A DNA stretch of 6,746 nucleotides from Actinomycetota bacterium (GCA_003154635.1 PMDX01000232.1:13536-20281), one strand, 5' to 3'. Positions 1-5,937 are shown, counted from the stretch's first letter. Made by a program: numbers and translations. The notes: generated by a model not told the origin, from the sequence alone.

Positions 1-13
1 ATACAAATAACAT
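1..13 (-). CDS. 5' end of an unidentified gene downstream of tgt (possibly yajC)
   Basis: Only the first four codons are inside the window (ATG, then codons for Leu, Phe, Val), running off the left edge. The start is supported by a strong GGAGG ribosome-binding site ten bases upstream and by a promoter-like sequence further up. An in-frame TTG directly before the ATG (positions 14-16) is an alternative start, with seven-base spacing. In many bacteria tgt is followed by yajC, a small membrane protein associated with the Sec translocon whose N-terminus is hydrophobic; Leu-Phe-Val is compatible with this. Four codons cannot identify a protein, so the yajC suggestion rests on gene order alone. 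Confidence 0.45.
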
Positions 14-23
14 CAAGTATTGT

Positions 24-28
24 CCTCC
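24..28 (-). promoter_or_regulatory. Shine-Dalgarno site of the edge gene
   Basis: The minus strand reads GAGGAGG here, a near-perfect anti-16S match. It lies ten bases before the ATG at 11-13 and seven before the TTG at 14-16. It is stronger than the site in front of most other genes in the window, and it is the main reason for calling a gene start at the left edge. Confidence 0.6.
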
Positions 29-65
29 TCAAAAATAACCGCTCTGTCGCGCGTCAATCTTCAAT

Positions 66-94
66 ATCATAATGTAATGAGACCCCTTTGTCAT
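66..94 (-). promoter_or_regulatory. Candidate sigma70-type promoter overlapping the tgt stop codon
   Basis: On the minus strand, ATGACA (89-94, five of six to the TTGACA consensus) is followed after exactly 17 bases by TATGAT (66-71, five of six to TATAAT). The -35 box contains the tgt stop codon. Transcription would start near position 58-60, leaving an untranslated leader of roughly 45 bases before the ATG at 13. The spacing, the two good boxes and the following strong ribosome-binding site fit a separate promoter for the edge gene, in addition to read-through from tgt. It is predicted from sequence only. Confidence 0.5.
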
Positions 95-1194
95 TGGGCT
101 GAGTCACCGCTCCGCAACTCGGCCAGCAATTCAGGCACTCTTCTCTCGGATATCGCGGCCCGGAGCCGGGAGATCATGGCGTATACAGAGTGAAGGTTAT
201 GCACCGTCAGAAGGTGAAAACCGAGTATCTCCCTGGCGTTTACGAGGTGGCGAATATAGGAGCGGGAGAACGTCCTGCAGGTGTAGCACCCGCAGCCCGG
301 GTCCAGCGGCCCCTCGTCGGTCGCAAAGCGCGCGTTCTTGAGGTTGAGCCGCCCTGAACCCACCATCGCGGAGCCGTTACGGGCAATCCTCGTTGGGAGA
401 GCCGAGTCGAACATATCCACCCCCAACGCCACTGCCTCGGCTATGCCCGAAAGGTCACCGACCCCCATGAGATACCGGGGCGCCTCCGGTGGTACGCGGT
501 CCAGGGTGACCTCGAGGAGCCCGAGCGTGAGCTCCCGCGGCTCACCCACCGAGAGCCCGCCGATGCCATACCCGGGAAAACCGATCTCGACGGTGAGATC
601 CGCGCTCATGGCGCGCAGGTCAGGGAACATCCCGCCCTGTATTATGCCAAACAACGCCTGGCGTCCGGATCGGTGGCTGCCGCGGCAGCGCCTGGCCCAG
701 TCACGCGTCAGCTCGAGCGAGGCCGCCACCTCTACTCGCTCGACAGGGTAAGGCAGGCACTCGTCGAGAGCCATGGCGACGTCGGCACCGATGCGCTCCT
801 GCACCTCCATAGAGAGCTCCGGGGTGAGAAAGACAGAAGAGCCATCGAGGTGCGAGCGGAAACGGGCGCCCTCGGGCGTTATCTTGACATCTTTACCGAG
901 GCTCAAGACCTGGTAGCCACCGGAGTCCGTCAGTATCGGGCCATCCCAATTCATGAAGGAATGCAGACCGCCGGCGGCCTCGAGGACCTCCAGGCCCGGC
1001 CGCAGCCACAGGTGATAGGCGTTTGAGAGCACCATCCCGAACCCGAGCTCGCTGACCTGCTCGGGGCGCATGGCCTTGACCGTCCCCTGGGTCGCGACGG
1101 GCATGAAGAGCGGGGTCTCGACATCGCCATGCGGCGTAGAGAGGATGCCGCGGCGCGCTTTGGTCCTGTCATCTTTATCGGTCAATCTAAACAT
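91..1194 (-). CDS. tgt: Queuine/preQ1 tRNA-guanine transglycosylase
   Basis: Tgt exchanges guanine at the wobble position 34 of GUN-anticodon tRNAs (Asp, Asn, His, Tyr) for the 7-deazaguanine base preQ1, the tRNA-level entry step of queuosine synthesis in the cytosol. The 367-residue protein is of normal bacterial length. The general acid/base Asp lies in LTDSGGYQ (D90). The nucleophilic Asp is D263 in MFDSALPTR, followed by the conserved IARNG segment. The zinc site is complete: C301, C303 and C306, with the His ligand H332 in TVHNLH, giving the family spacing C-x-C-x2-C-x25-H. It starts with ATG 16 bases after the queA stop, with only a weak AGGA upstream, so translation probably depends on coupling to queA. 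QueA acts on its product and QueH on the product of QueA, so all three neighbours serve one pathway. Confidence 0.97.
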   Translation of the reverse strand: MFRLTDKDDRTKARRGILSTPHGDVETPLFMPVATQGTVKAMRPEQVSELGFGMVLSNAYHLWLRPGLEVLEAAGGLHSFMNWDGPILTDSGGYQVLSLGKDVKITPEGARFRSHLDGSSVFLTPELSMEVQERIGADVAMALDECLPYPVERVEVAASLELTRDWARRCRGSHRSGRQALFGIIQGGMFPDLRAMSADLTVEIGFPGYGIGGLSVGEPRELTLGLLEVTLDRVPPEAPRYLMGVGDLSGIAEAVALGVDMFDSALPTRIARNGSAMVGSGRLNLKNARFATDEGPLDPGCGCYTCRTFSRSYIRHLVNAREILGFHLLTVHNLHSVYAMISRLRAAISERRVPELLAELRSGDSAQ

Positions 1195-1210
1195 GTCGTG
1201 ACCAGATCCT

Positions 1211-2239
1211 TTACGTGATTATCATCGCGTCGCCGAAAGAGTAGAAGCGGTAGCGCTCGTTGACGGCAGTGCGGTAAGCATCAAGTATAAGCTCCGTGCC
1301 CCCGAAAGCGCACACAAGCATGAGCAGGGTGGATCGGGGAAAGTGGAAATTGGTGATGAGAACGTCCACCGCGCGAAACGCGTACCCTGGTGTGATGAAA
1401 AGGCTGGTCTTGCAGGCGCGGGCGCGGATGGCTCCATCGGCCGACGCGGCCGATTCGAGCGCGCGTACGACGGTAGTGCCTACTGTCACGACGCGGCCTC
1501 CCACCCGGCGCGCCGCGTTCGCGGCTGCGGCGCAGCCTTCGCTTACTGAATACCACTCGGAGTGCATGGGGTGGCCTTCGACCTCCTCCTCCCGGACCGG
1601 GACGAACGTGTCCATCCCGACTGCCAGCTCCAGGCATGCTCTCCTCACTCCTCCCGAATCGAGCCGCGCAAGCAAGGCCTCGGTGAAATGGAGTCCCGCG
1701 GTCGGCGCGGCGGCGGATATCTCGCGCTCGGCGTAGACCGTCTGGTAACGCCCGGTATCAGGTACAAGGGCGGTGATGTAGGGTGGGAGCGGGAAGCTGC
1801 CCAGCTTAAATACTTCCGCGTCGGAGGCCGGGCCCCCATCGCGTGCGAACGCGACGAGCGCTCGGCCTCCCTCTCCCCGTTCGAGCACCTTCGCATCGAG
1901 ACGACCGTCCCCCAGCGACAGCCGCGTTCCGGGCCTGAGCTTCGCACCTTTCGTGAGGGCGCTCCAGGTGGCTTCCTCGACCTTCTCGAGCAACAAAAGC
2001 TCAACCACCCCGCCCGTGGGTTCCTTGACCGCGTTGAGCCTGCCGGGAAAAACGCGCGAATTGTTGACCACCAGGCAATCTCCAGCGCGAAGGAAGTCGG
2101 GCAGGTCATGAAAGATGTGGTGAGATATCGTCCCGGTAGCACGGTCGACGTGCATCAACCTGCTGGCGTCGCGCACTGGCGCGGGCTGTTGTGCAATGAG
2201 TCCTACGGGTAGCTGGTAGTCAAACAGGTCGGTCTTCAT
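1211..2239 (-). CDS. queA: S-adenosylmethionine:tRNA ribosyltransferase-isomerase
   Basis: QueA transfers and isomerises the ribosyl group of S-adenosylmethionine onto preQ1 in tRNA, giving epoxyqueuosine at position 34. The 342-residue protein matches the family length and carries its signatures in order: an N-terminal block with DASRLM (24-29), VVNNSRVFPGRL (57-68), AAAPTAGLHFT (176-186), TFVPVR (211-216), HPMHSEWY (223-230), GTTVVRALES (254-263), and the long C-terminal block starting TNFHFPRSTLLML (286-298). The ATG overlaps the queH stop codon in an ATGA arrangement, and no Shine-Dalgarno sequence is obvious. Translation is therefore probably coupled to queH. The gene sits between the enzyme that uses its product (QueH) and the one that makes its substrate (Tgt). 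Nothing in it looks damaged. Confidence 0.97.
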   Translation of the reverse strand: MKTDLFDYQLPVGLIAQQPAPVRDASRLMHVDRATGTISHHIFHDLPDFLRAGDCLVVNNSRVFPGRLNAVKEPTGGVVELLLLEKVEEATWSALTKGAKLRPGTRLSLGDGRLDAKVLERGEGGRALVAFARDGGPASDAEVFKLGSFPLPPYITALVPDTGRYQTVYAEREISAAAPTAGLHFTEALLARLDSGGVRRACLELAVGMDTFVPVREEEVEGHPMHSEWYSVSEGCAAAANAARRVGGRVVTVGTTVVRALESAASADGAIRARACKTSLFITPGYAFRAVDVLITNFHFPRSTLLMLVCAFGGTELILDAYRTAVNERYRFYSFGDAMIIT

Positions 2240-2790
2240 CGGCGAGGGGGGTCGTTCTTCTGATAGCGTTCTTTCTCGCTGTATACGCAGCCGCAGTAAC
2301 CCTGGCGGTAGATGCCTGCCTGGCGCGAGAGTTCGACGGACTCTTTGTAGCCCGACGTCATGTCTTCACCCAGGAAGATCACTCCGTGCTCGATCGCGGC
2401 GGACTCGCCCGCTTCCCGTATCAGGTGTTGGTCCTGGTACGGGCTCACAAGCAGGGTCGTCGTAAACTCCGCTATGCACAGCCTGCGCGCCTCGGCAGCC
2501 GCGCGCGAGAGCCTTACCTGGAAGCACTTCTCGCATCTCGTATCTACGCGCGACGAGATCTCGGCGATGAACCCCTCCATGTCGTACGGCCCTGTTTGAA
2601 GTTCAAGCCCCTGCTGTTCGCAGTAATCAACCACCGCGAAGTACCTCTCACGATATTCGCGAAACGGATGGACATTGGGATTGTAAAAGAACGGCACCAC
2701 CTCATAGCCCCGCTCGCTCAAAACCCTGTGTGGCACGATCAGGCACGGCGCGCAACAAGTGTGCAAGAGAATCTTCATGTCACTCATCAT
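2236..2790 (-). CDS. queH: Epoxyqueuosine reductase QueH (DUF208 family)
   Basis: QueH reduces epoxyqueuosine in tRNA to queuosine, the last step of the pathway. It is the non-cobalamin counterpart of QueG, with which it shares no homology, and is common in anaerobic and deep-branching bacteria. The 184-residue protein shows the cysteine-rich family pattern: an N-terminal TCCAPC (C12, C13, C16), a central CxxC (C86, C89), and a C-terminal CGC (C166, C168). These cysteines are the known type of ligands for the iron-sulfur and metal site of the family. The first ATG directly abuts the ruvB TAG with no gap. In-frame ATGs at codons 2 and 5 are alternatives; the codon-5 start would give MKILLHTCC, closer to the usual family N-terminus. 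No strong ribosome-binding site separates the choices, so the start is uncertain by up to four codons. Confidence 0.93.
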   Translation of the reverse strand: MMSDMKILLHTCCAPCLIVPHRVLSERGYEVVPFFYNPNVHPFREYRERYFAVVDYCEQQGLELQTGPYDMEGFIAEISSRVDTRCEKCFQVRLSRAAAEARRLCIAEFTTTLLVSPYQDQHLIREAGESAAIEHGVIFLGEDMTSGYKESVELSRQAGIYRQGYCGCVYSEKERYQKNDPPRR

Positions 2791-3819
2791 CTAGAAAAGC
2801 AATTCCCCGGTGCCCTCCACCATCTCATGTCCCAGATGCTTGAACGCCCTGGGCGTCGCGACCCTGCCCCTGGGCGTTCGCTTGAGGAACCCGATCTGCA
2901 TAAGGTAAGGCTCGTAGACCTCCTCGAGGGTGTCTGTCTCTTCGCCTACCGCTGAGGCCAGCGTCTTGAGGCCCACCGGGCCGCCGGAGAACTTGTCGAT
3001 TATCGCACTGAGGATCGCCTGGTCGAGCACATCGAGTCCGACGCTGTCGACCTGGAGCATGGCCATCGCTCCATGCGCGACATCCTCTGTTATGACCCTG
3101 TCCGCCTCGACCTCCGCGTAATCCCGCACTCGCCTGAGAAGCCTGTTTGCGACGCGCGGCGTCCCGCGCGACCGCCGCGCGATCTCGTGGCACCCACCCT
3201 CATCTATCTCAATGCCGAGGATGCCCGCCGCGCGCTTGACGATGTATTCCATCTCGTTGACGGGGTAATAGTCGAGCCTCATAGACACCCCGAACCTCGT
3301 GAGTAGAGGTCCGGTCATGAGACCCACCCTCGTCGTTGCGCCGATGAGGGTGAAACGTGGAATCTCGAGCCTCACCGAGCGAGCGCCCGGTCCCTTGCCG
3401 ATTATGATATCTATCTTGAAGTCCTCCATCGCGGGATAGAGGATCTCTTCCACGGTGCGGGGCATACGGTGTATCTCATCGATGAAGAACACCTCTCCGG
3501 CCTCGAGGTTGGTGAGTATCGCAGCGAGGTCTCCCTGCCTCTCGAGCGCGGGCCCGCTCGTCGCCCGCGTGTTGACCCCCAGCTCGTTAGCGATGATGCT
3601 CGCGAGCGTGGTCTTTCCCAGGCCGGGAGGGCCCGACAGTAGAACGTGATCCAGCACGTCTTTGCGCTTCCTGGCGGCTTCGATGAAGATGCGGAGCTGC
3701 TCTTTGTTTGCATTCTGGCCGATGAACTCGCCGAGCGCCCGCGGCCGCAGGCTGACATCCACCGCTTTTTCTTCCGGTGAGAGAGCGCCCGATGTGATTC
3801 CGTTTCTATCTTCAGTCAA
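2791..3819 (-). CDS. ruvB: Holliday junction branch-migration helicase RuvB
   Basis: RuvB is the hexameric AAA+ motor that, loaded by RuvA, drives branch migration of Holliday junctions during recombinational repair. The 342-residue protein has the family length and order. It has an N-terminal SLRPRALGEFIGQ box, Walker A GPPGLGKTT (63-71, K69), Walker B with DEIH (114-117), and sensor 1 GATTR (160-164). An Arg-finger region follows around LLTRFG (R175), then sensor 2 RGTPRVANR and a winged-helix C-terminal domain with FSGGPVGL and RTPRGR. The start is TTG at 3817-3819: the next codon upstream able to open this frame is blocked by an in-frame stop, and the first downstream candidate (GTG, codon 20) would remove part of the conserved N-terminus. 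A GGAG lies 11 bases upstream. Unusually for ruvA-ruvB, 133 non-coding bases separate it from ruvA. Confidence 0.97.
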   Translation of the reverse strand: MTEDRNGITSGALSPEEKAVDVSLRPRALGEFIGQNANKEQLRIFIEAARKRKDVLDHVLLSGPPGLGKTTLASIIANELGVNTRATSGPALERQGDLAAILTNLEAGEVFFIDEIHRMPRTVEEILYPAMEDFKIDIIIGKGPGARSVRLEIPRFTLIGATTRVGLMTGPLLTRFGVSMRLDYYPVNEMEYIVKRAAGILGIEIDEGGCHEIARRSRGTPRVANRLLRRVRDYAEVEADRVITEDVAHGAMAMLQVDSVGLDVLDQAILSAIIDKFSGGPVGLKTLASAVGEETDTLEEVYEPYLMQIGFLKRTPRGRVATPRAFKHLGHEMVEGTGELLF

Positions 3820-3855
3820 TCGCCAATCAGCTCCATTTGATGTTCTTCGTCACGC

Positions 3856-3916
3856 ACACTCGAGCCGGGTCTCTCAGCCTCGGACCCGGGCGGCCCAGGA
3901 GACCGCCCTCGAGTGT
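3856..3916 (-). promoter_or_regulatory. Predicted three-way-junction RNA element between ruvA and ruvB
   Basis: An outer stem of nine perfect pairs (ACACTCGAG at 3856-3864 with CTCGAGTGT at 3908-3916) encloses two adjacent hairpins. One pairs CCGGGTC with GACCCGG (3865-3871 with 3883-3889, 11-base loop). The other pairs 3890-3896 with 3900-3906. In the minus-strand transcript the second is GCGGUCU with GGGCCGC around a CCU loop, seven pairs including two U-G pairs; in the antisense only four pairs survive. Only one base (3907) is unpaired at the junction. The structure therefore favours RNA made in the direction of the operon. It has no U-tract, so it is not a standard terminator. It could be a processing site, an mRNA-stability or attenuation element between ruvA and ruvB, or a mobile repeat. 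No known RNA family was recognised. Confidence 0.55.
3859..3875 (-). repeat. Intergenic repeat, copy 1 (ruvA-ruvB gap)
   Basis: This 17-base segment matches 5880-5896 at 16 of 17 positions, including 14 consecutive identical bases (GAGCCGGGTCTCTC on the plus strand). It forms the 3' arm of a GGGTC/GACCC hairpin in the minus-strand transcript, as does copy 2. Both copies lie in non-coding gaps of the same operon. Confidence 0.55.
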
Positions 3917-3952
3917 TTAATCTCAATACCCGGCTCCGGCCTGCATGCACAA

Positions 3953-4546
3953 TCAACTACGATCCATGTTTCGGAGGGCGAACTGGAGAAGCTCTTCGAT
4001 GCTTGCGTCTCCCGAGGCGAACGAATACTTGCTCAAGGCGTTGTGGGCCTCGAGCCTCGTGTAACCCAGTTGTACCAGCGCTTCCGCGGCCTCCTGAAAC
4101 GGGCCGCGCGCCTCGACCGGAAGGGCAGTGAGGTCTTCGGAAGCCGGCTCAATCTTGTCTTTCATCTCCAGCAGCAGCCGCTCGGCGCCCTTCTTGCCAA
4201 CGCCCTTGATGATCGTAAGCGCCTCGGCGTCGCCCCGCTGGACGACGGCGTCGAAACCCTCGGGCGAGAACACCGACAGCACGGCAAGGGCCTTCTGCGA
4301 ACCGAACCCCGACACGCTCATCAGCTTGGTAAAGAGATCGCGTGCCCTGGGCGAATCGAAACCGTAGAGATGCAATGCGTCTTCGCGCACGTAAAGGTAT
4401 GTATGGAGCGAGATGTCGGGTCCCGTCTCGGGCGCCCTGTCAATGGTGCCGGCCGGGGCCCGCACCTCCAGCCCGATGCCGCCGACGAGCACCACCATGT
4501 GCTCGGCGGACTTCTCTATCAGCTTGCCTTTGAGGTAAGAGATCAT
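3953..4546 (-). CDS. ruvA: Holliday junction DNA-binding subunit RuvA
   Basis: RuvA binds the four-way junction as a tetramer, holds it in an open square form, and recruits RuvB rings for branch migration. The 197-residue protein has the three-domain plan. An OB-fold occupies about residues 1-63, starting MISYLKGKL. A helix-hairpin-helix domain has two motifs, SVSGFGSQKALAVLS and IIKGVGKKGAERLLLEMKDK. A linker follows, then a short C-terminal RuvB-binding domain from about residue 150 with EALVQLGYTRLEA. It starts with ATG seven bases after the ruvC stop. The preceding sequence has no clear Shine-Dalgarno match, which points to coupling with ruvC. The gene downstream is ruvB, but across an unusually long structured gap, so the two helicase subunits may not be translated in the tightly coupled way seen in many genomes. 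Confidence 0.96.
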   Translation of the reverse strand: MISYLKGKLIEKSAEHMVVLVGGIGLEVRAPAGTIDRAPETGPDISLHTYLYVREDALHLYGFDSPRARDLFTKLMSVSGFGSQKALAVLSVFSPEGFDAVVQRGDAEALTIIKGVGKKGAERLLLEMKDKIEPASEDLTALPVEARGPFQEAAEALVQLGYTRLEAHNALSKYSFASGDASIEELLQFALRNMDRS

Positions 4547-4553
4547 CGCATCA

Positions 4554-5051
4554 TCACGTACCGGTGAGCTCGCGCATGCGCCTCGACTGCAGGTGGCAAA
4601 GAGCCATCGCCAACGCGTCGCACGCGTGTAGCGTCTTAGGCCGCTCTTTCATGCCGAGGAGCGCGCAAACCATGTACGCCACCTGTTCCTTCTTGGCGTT
4701 GCCGTTGCCGACGACCGCCATCTTGACCTGTAGTGGTGTGTACTCGGCCCACTGCGCACCCGAGTGCCGGCATGCGAGCAGTATCACTCCCCGGGCCTGT
4801 CCGACGGCTATCGCAGTCTTCTGATTTGTGTTGAAAAAAAGCTGCTCAAGGACGACGACGTCGGGCTCAAGCTCGGCGATAACCCTCGAGACCTCCCGGT
4901 ATAGCTTATCAAGCCGGTCGGACATATCCTCGGAGCTTGAGGTCTTTATTGCACCGTGAGGACCGGCAATCGGGCGTCCGGACTCCTCGATCACGAGCCC
5001 ATACCCGGTGTTGGTGATTCCCGGGTCTATGCCCAGAACCCTCAATGTCAA
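4554..5051 (-). CDS. ruvC: Holliday junction resolvase RuvC
   Basis: RuvC is the dimeric endonuclease that cuts Holliday junctions symmetrically, completing repair begun by RuvAB. The 165-residue protein has the RNase H-like fold signatures. They are GIDPG with D9, VVVLEQLFF with E69, and the C-terminal HACDALAMALCH with H142 and D145. The acidic residue found three positions before the last Asp in E. coli (D138) is His here, as in the Thermus enzyme, so this is a recognised variant and not damage. The start is TTG at 5049-5051, overlapping the yebC stop in a TTGA arrangement, with an AGGAGG ten bases upstream inside yebC. An in-frame TTG two codons later is the alternative and would begin closer to the usual MRVLGIDPG. 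Translation is probably coupled to yebC. Confidence 0.96.
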   Translation of the reverse strand: MTLRVLGIDPGITNTGYGLVIEESGRPIAGPHGAIKTSSSEDMSDRLDKLYREVSRVIAELEPDVVVLEQLFFNTNQKTAIAVGQARGVILLACRHSGAQWAEYTPLQVKMAVVGNGNAKKEQVAYMVCALLGMKERPKTLHACDALAMALCHLQSRRMRELTGT

Positions 5052-5812
5052 AGGGAAGCGGCCTCCTCCTCGAGGATCTCGTCGGGTATGTCGAAGTTTG
5101 CGTAGACCTCGCCGACATCGTCAATCTCCTCGAGCGAATCGATGAGGCGCAGCACCTTCTTGGCGCTGTCGCGGTCGAGCTTGATCGTGTTCTTGGGAAC
5201 CATCGTTATCTCCGAGCTCTCGGCTTCAATGCCGTGCTCGGCAAGGGCGTCACGGACGCTCCTGAACTGCTCTACATCGCAGACTATCTCCCAGGACTCC
5301 TCATCTTCGGAGGTCAGGTCGTCCGCTCCGGCCTCGAGTGCGATCTCAAGAAGCTCGTCCTCGTCGTGGGCCGGATCCTTCTTGACGAGGAAGACGCCCT
5401 TCTTCTCGAATATCCAGGCTACCGACCCGGTCTCTCCCAACCTGGCGCCGGCCCTGGTGAACGCCCTGCGAACATCCGAGGCGGCCCTGTTGCGATTGTC
5501 GGTCAAAACCTCGACTATGACCGCGACCCCGCCCTCTGCGTAACCTTCGAAGCTCATCTCCTCGAGCGCGCCCGCGCCCTTGAGCTCGCCGGTGCCCTTG
5601 GCGATAGCCCTCTTGATGTTATCCATGGGAAGGCTGTATTTGCGCGCCGTCTCTATAGCTGTAGCCAGCGCCGCATTTGCGTCGGGGTTGCCGCCGCCCT
5701 CACGCGCCGCGACCGTTATCTTGTGAGCGAGCTTGCCAAAAAGCTGTCCTCGCTTCGCGTCCTCTTTGCCCTTCTTATGTTTGATCGAGTGCCACTTGGA
5801 GTGCCCAGACAT
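5048..5812 (-). CDS. yebC: YebC/PmpR/TACO1-family protein
   Basis: This is a conserved cytosolic protein originally described as a DNA-binding transcriptional regulator (PmpR). More recent work ties the family to translation, including relief of ribosome stalling, as for the mitochondrial homologue TACO1. The 254-residue length is normal. The N-terminus carries the hallmark GHSKWHSIKHKKG followed by RGQLFGKLAHKITVAAR (22-38). The middle has the conserved region around SFEGYAEGGVAVIVEVLTDN and NRAASDVRRAF, and the C-terminal part is acidic. It starts with ATG preceded by GGAGG at six-base spacing, the best ribosome-binding site among the complete genes here. Its position directly before ruvC is conserved in many bacteria without a proven functional link. 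The 171-base leader contains a strong hairpin. The in vivo role (regulator or translation factor) cannot be told from sequence. Confidence 0.95.
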   Translation of the reverse strand: MSGHSKWHSIKHKKGKEDAKRGQLFGKLAHKITVAAREGGGNPDANAALATAIETARKYSLPMDNIKRAIAKGTGELKGAGALEEMSFEGYAEGGVAVIVEVLTDNRNRAASDVRRAFTRAGARLGETGSVAWIFEKKGVFLVKKDPAHDEDELLEIALEAGADDLTSEDEESWEIVCDVEQFRSVRDALAEHGIEAESSEITMVPKNTIKLDRDSAKKVLRLIDSLEEIDDVGEVYANFDIPDEILEEEAASL

Positions 5813-5818
5813 CTCCTA

Positions 5819-5823
5819 CCTCC
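5819..5823 (-). promoter_or_regulatory. Ribosome-binding site of yebC
   Basis: The minus strand reads GGAGG six bases before the yebC ATG, optimal sequence and spacing. A second AGGAG directly abuts the ATG. It fixes the start codon and suggests that yebC is translated independently of pdxT. Confidence 0.75.
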
Positions 5824-5879
5824 ACGTCGCGGCCTTCCGTCCCGCGCTTCTGAAAACAATCTGATATTCGTTCACATTT

Positions 5880-5896
5880 CTTGAGCCGGGTCTCTC
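5880..5896 (-). repeat. Intergenic repeat, copy 2 (yebC leader)
   Basis: This segment matches 3859-3875 at 16 of 17 positions in the same orientation. It supplies the 3' arm and part of the loop of the hairpin at 5884-5907. The single difference lies outside the hairpin stem of this copy. The recurrence in two non-coding gaps about 2 kb apart suggests a dispersed element. Confidence 0.55.
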
Positions 5897-5907
5897 CAGA
5901 CCCAGCT
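5884..5907 (-). promoter_or_regulatory. Strong hairpin in the yebC leader
   Basis: In the minus-strand transcript AGCUGGGUCU pairs with AGACCCGGCU around a GGAG loop: ten pairs, one of them U-G. On the antisense strand that pair becomes a C-A mismatch, so the fold favours RNA of the operon. The sequence after it is CAAGAAATG with no U-tract, arguing against an intrinsic terminator. It lies 71 bases before the yebC ATG. It may be a processing or stability element at the pdxT-yebC boundary, or a repeat-family hairpin. Confidence 0.55.
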
Positions 5908-5924
5908 TTGATTAGTCACTCACA

Positions 5925-5937
5925 CCCCGGCCCGGGG
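5925..5937. repeat. 13-base GC palindrome after pdxT
   Basis: CCCCGG and CCGGGG flank a single central base, a perfect inverted repeat lying 47 bases after the pdxT stop. As RNA it could form five pairs with a three-base loop. It could be a protein-binding site or a short stem. In a GC-rich genome such a palindrome may arise by chance. Confidence 0.35.

Larger units (their letters stand above)
3820..3952. other. Structured non-coding gap between ruvA and ruvB
   Basis: These 133 bases carry no credible gene. The minus strand contains, in order, a GAGCCGGGT copy (3928-3936), the three-way-junction element (3856-3916), and the GGAG used by the TTG start of ruvB. A seven-codon frame (ATG at 3834-3836, stop at 3816-3818) ends inside the ruvB start codon. 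No convincing promoter or U-tract terminator was found. ruvA and ruvB are usually adjacent or overlapping, so the gap itself is unusual. Confidence 0.7.

Noticed and set aside
1562..2212. 216-codon open frame on the plus strand, antisense to queA
   Set aside because: It is the opposite strand of an intact queA with no family resemblance or good ribosome-binding site.
3917..3952. Promoter for ruvB in the ruvA-ruvB gap (TTGTGC followed by TATTGA at 18-base spacing)
   Set aside because: Each box matches only about half of the consensus, which is not better than chance.
3820..3952. Known riboswitch, such as preQ1, linked to the downstream queuosine genes
   Set aside because: The element precedes ruvB and not the queuosine genes, and the small pseudoknotted preQ1 aptamer with its A-rich tail is not present.
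4547..4560. Repeated TGATGATG at the ruvC-ruvA junction as a regulatory repeat
   Set aside because: It is explained by the ruvC stop codon and the ruvA start and is too short to call a repeat.
3662..4567. 301-codon open frame on the plus strand, antisense to ruvA and the start of ruvB
   Set aside because: It lies opposite two certain genes, resembles no protein family, and long antisense frames are expected from the codon bias of GC-rich genes.
5045..5884. 279-codon open frame on the plus strand, antisense to yebC
   Set aside because: It mirrors a full-length conserved yebC and shows no recognisable domain; it is a composition artefact.
5884..5916. Rho-independent terminator
   Set aside because: The hairpin is strong, but neither strand has a real U-tract after it: the minus strand continues CAAGAAATG and the plus strand TTGATTAGTC. 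No plus-strand gene exists to terminate.
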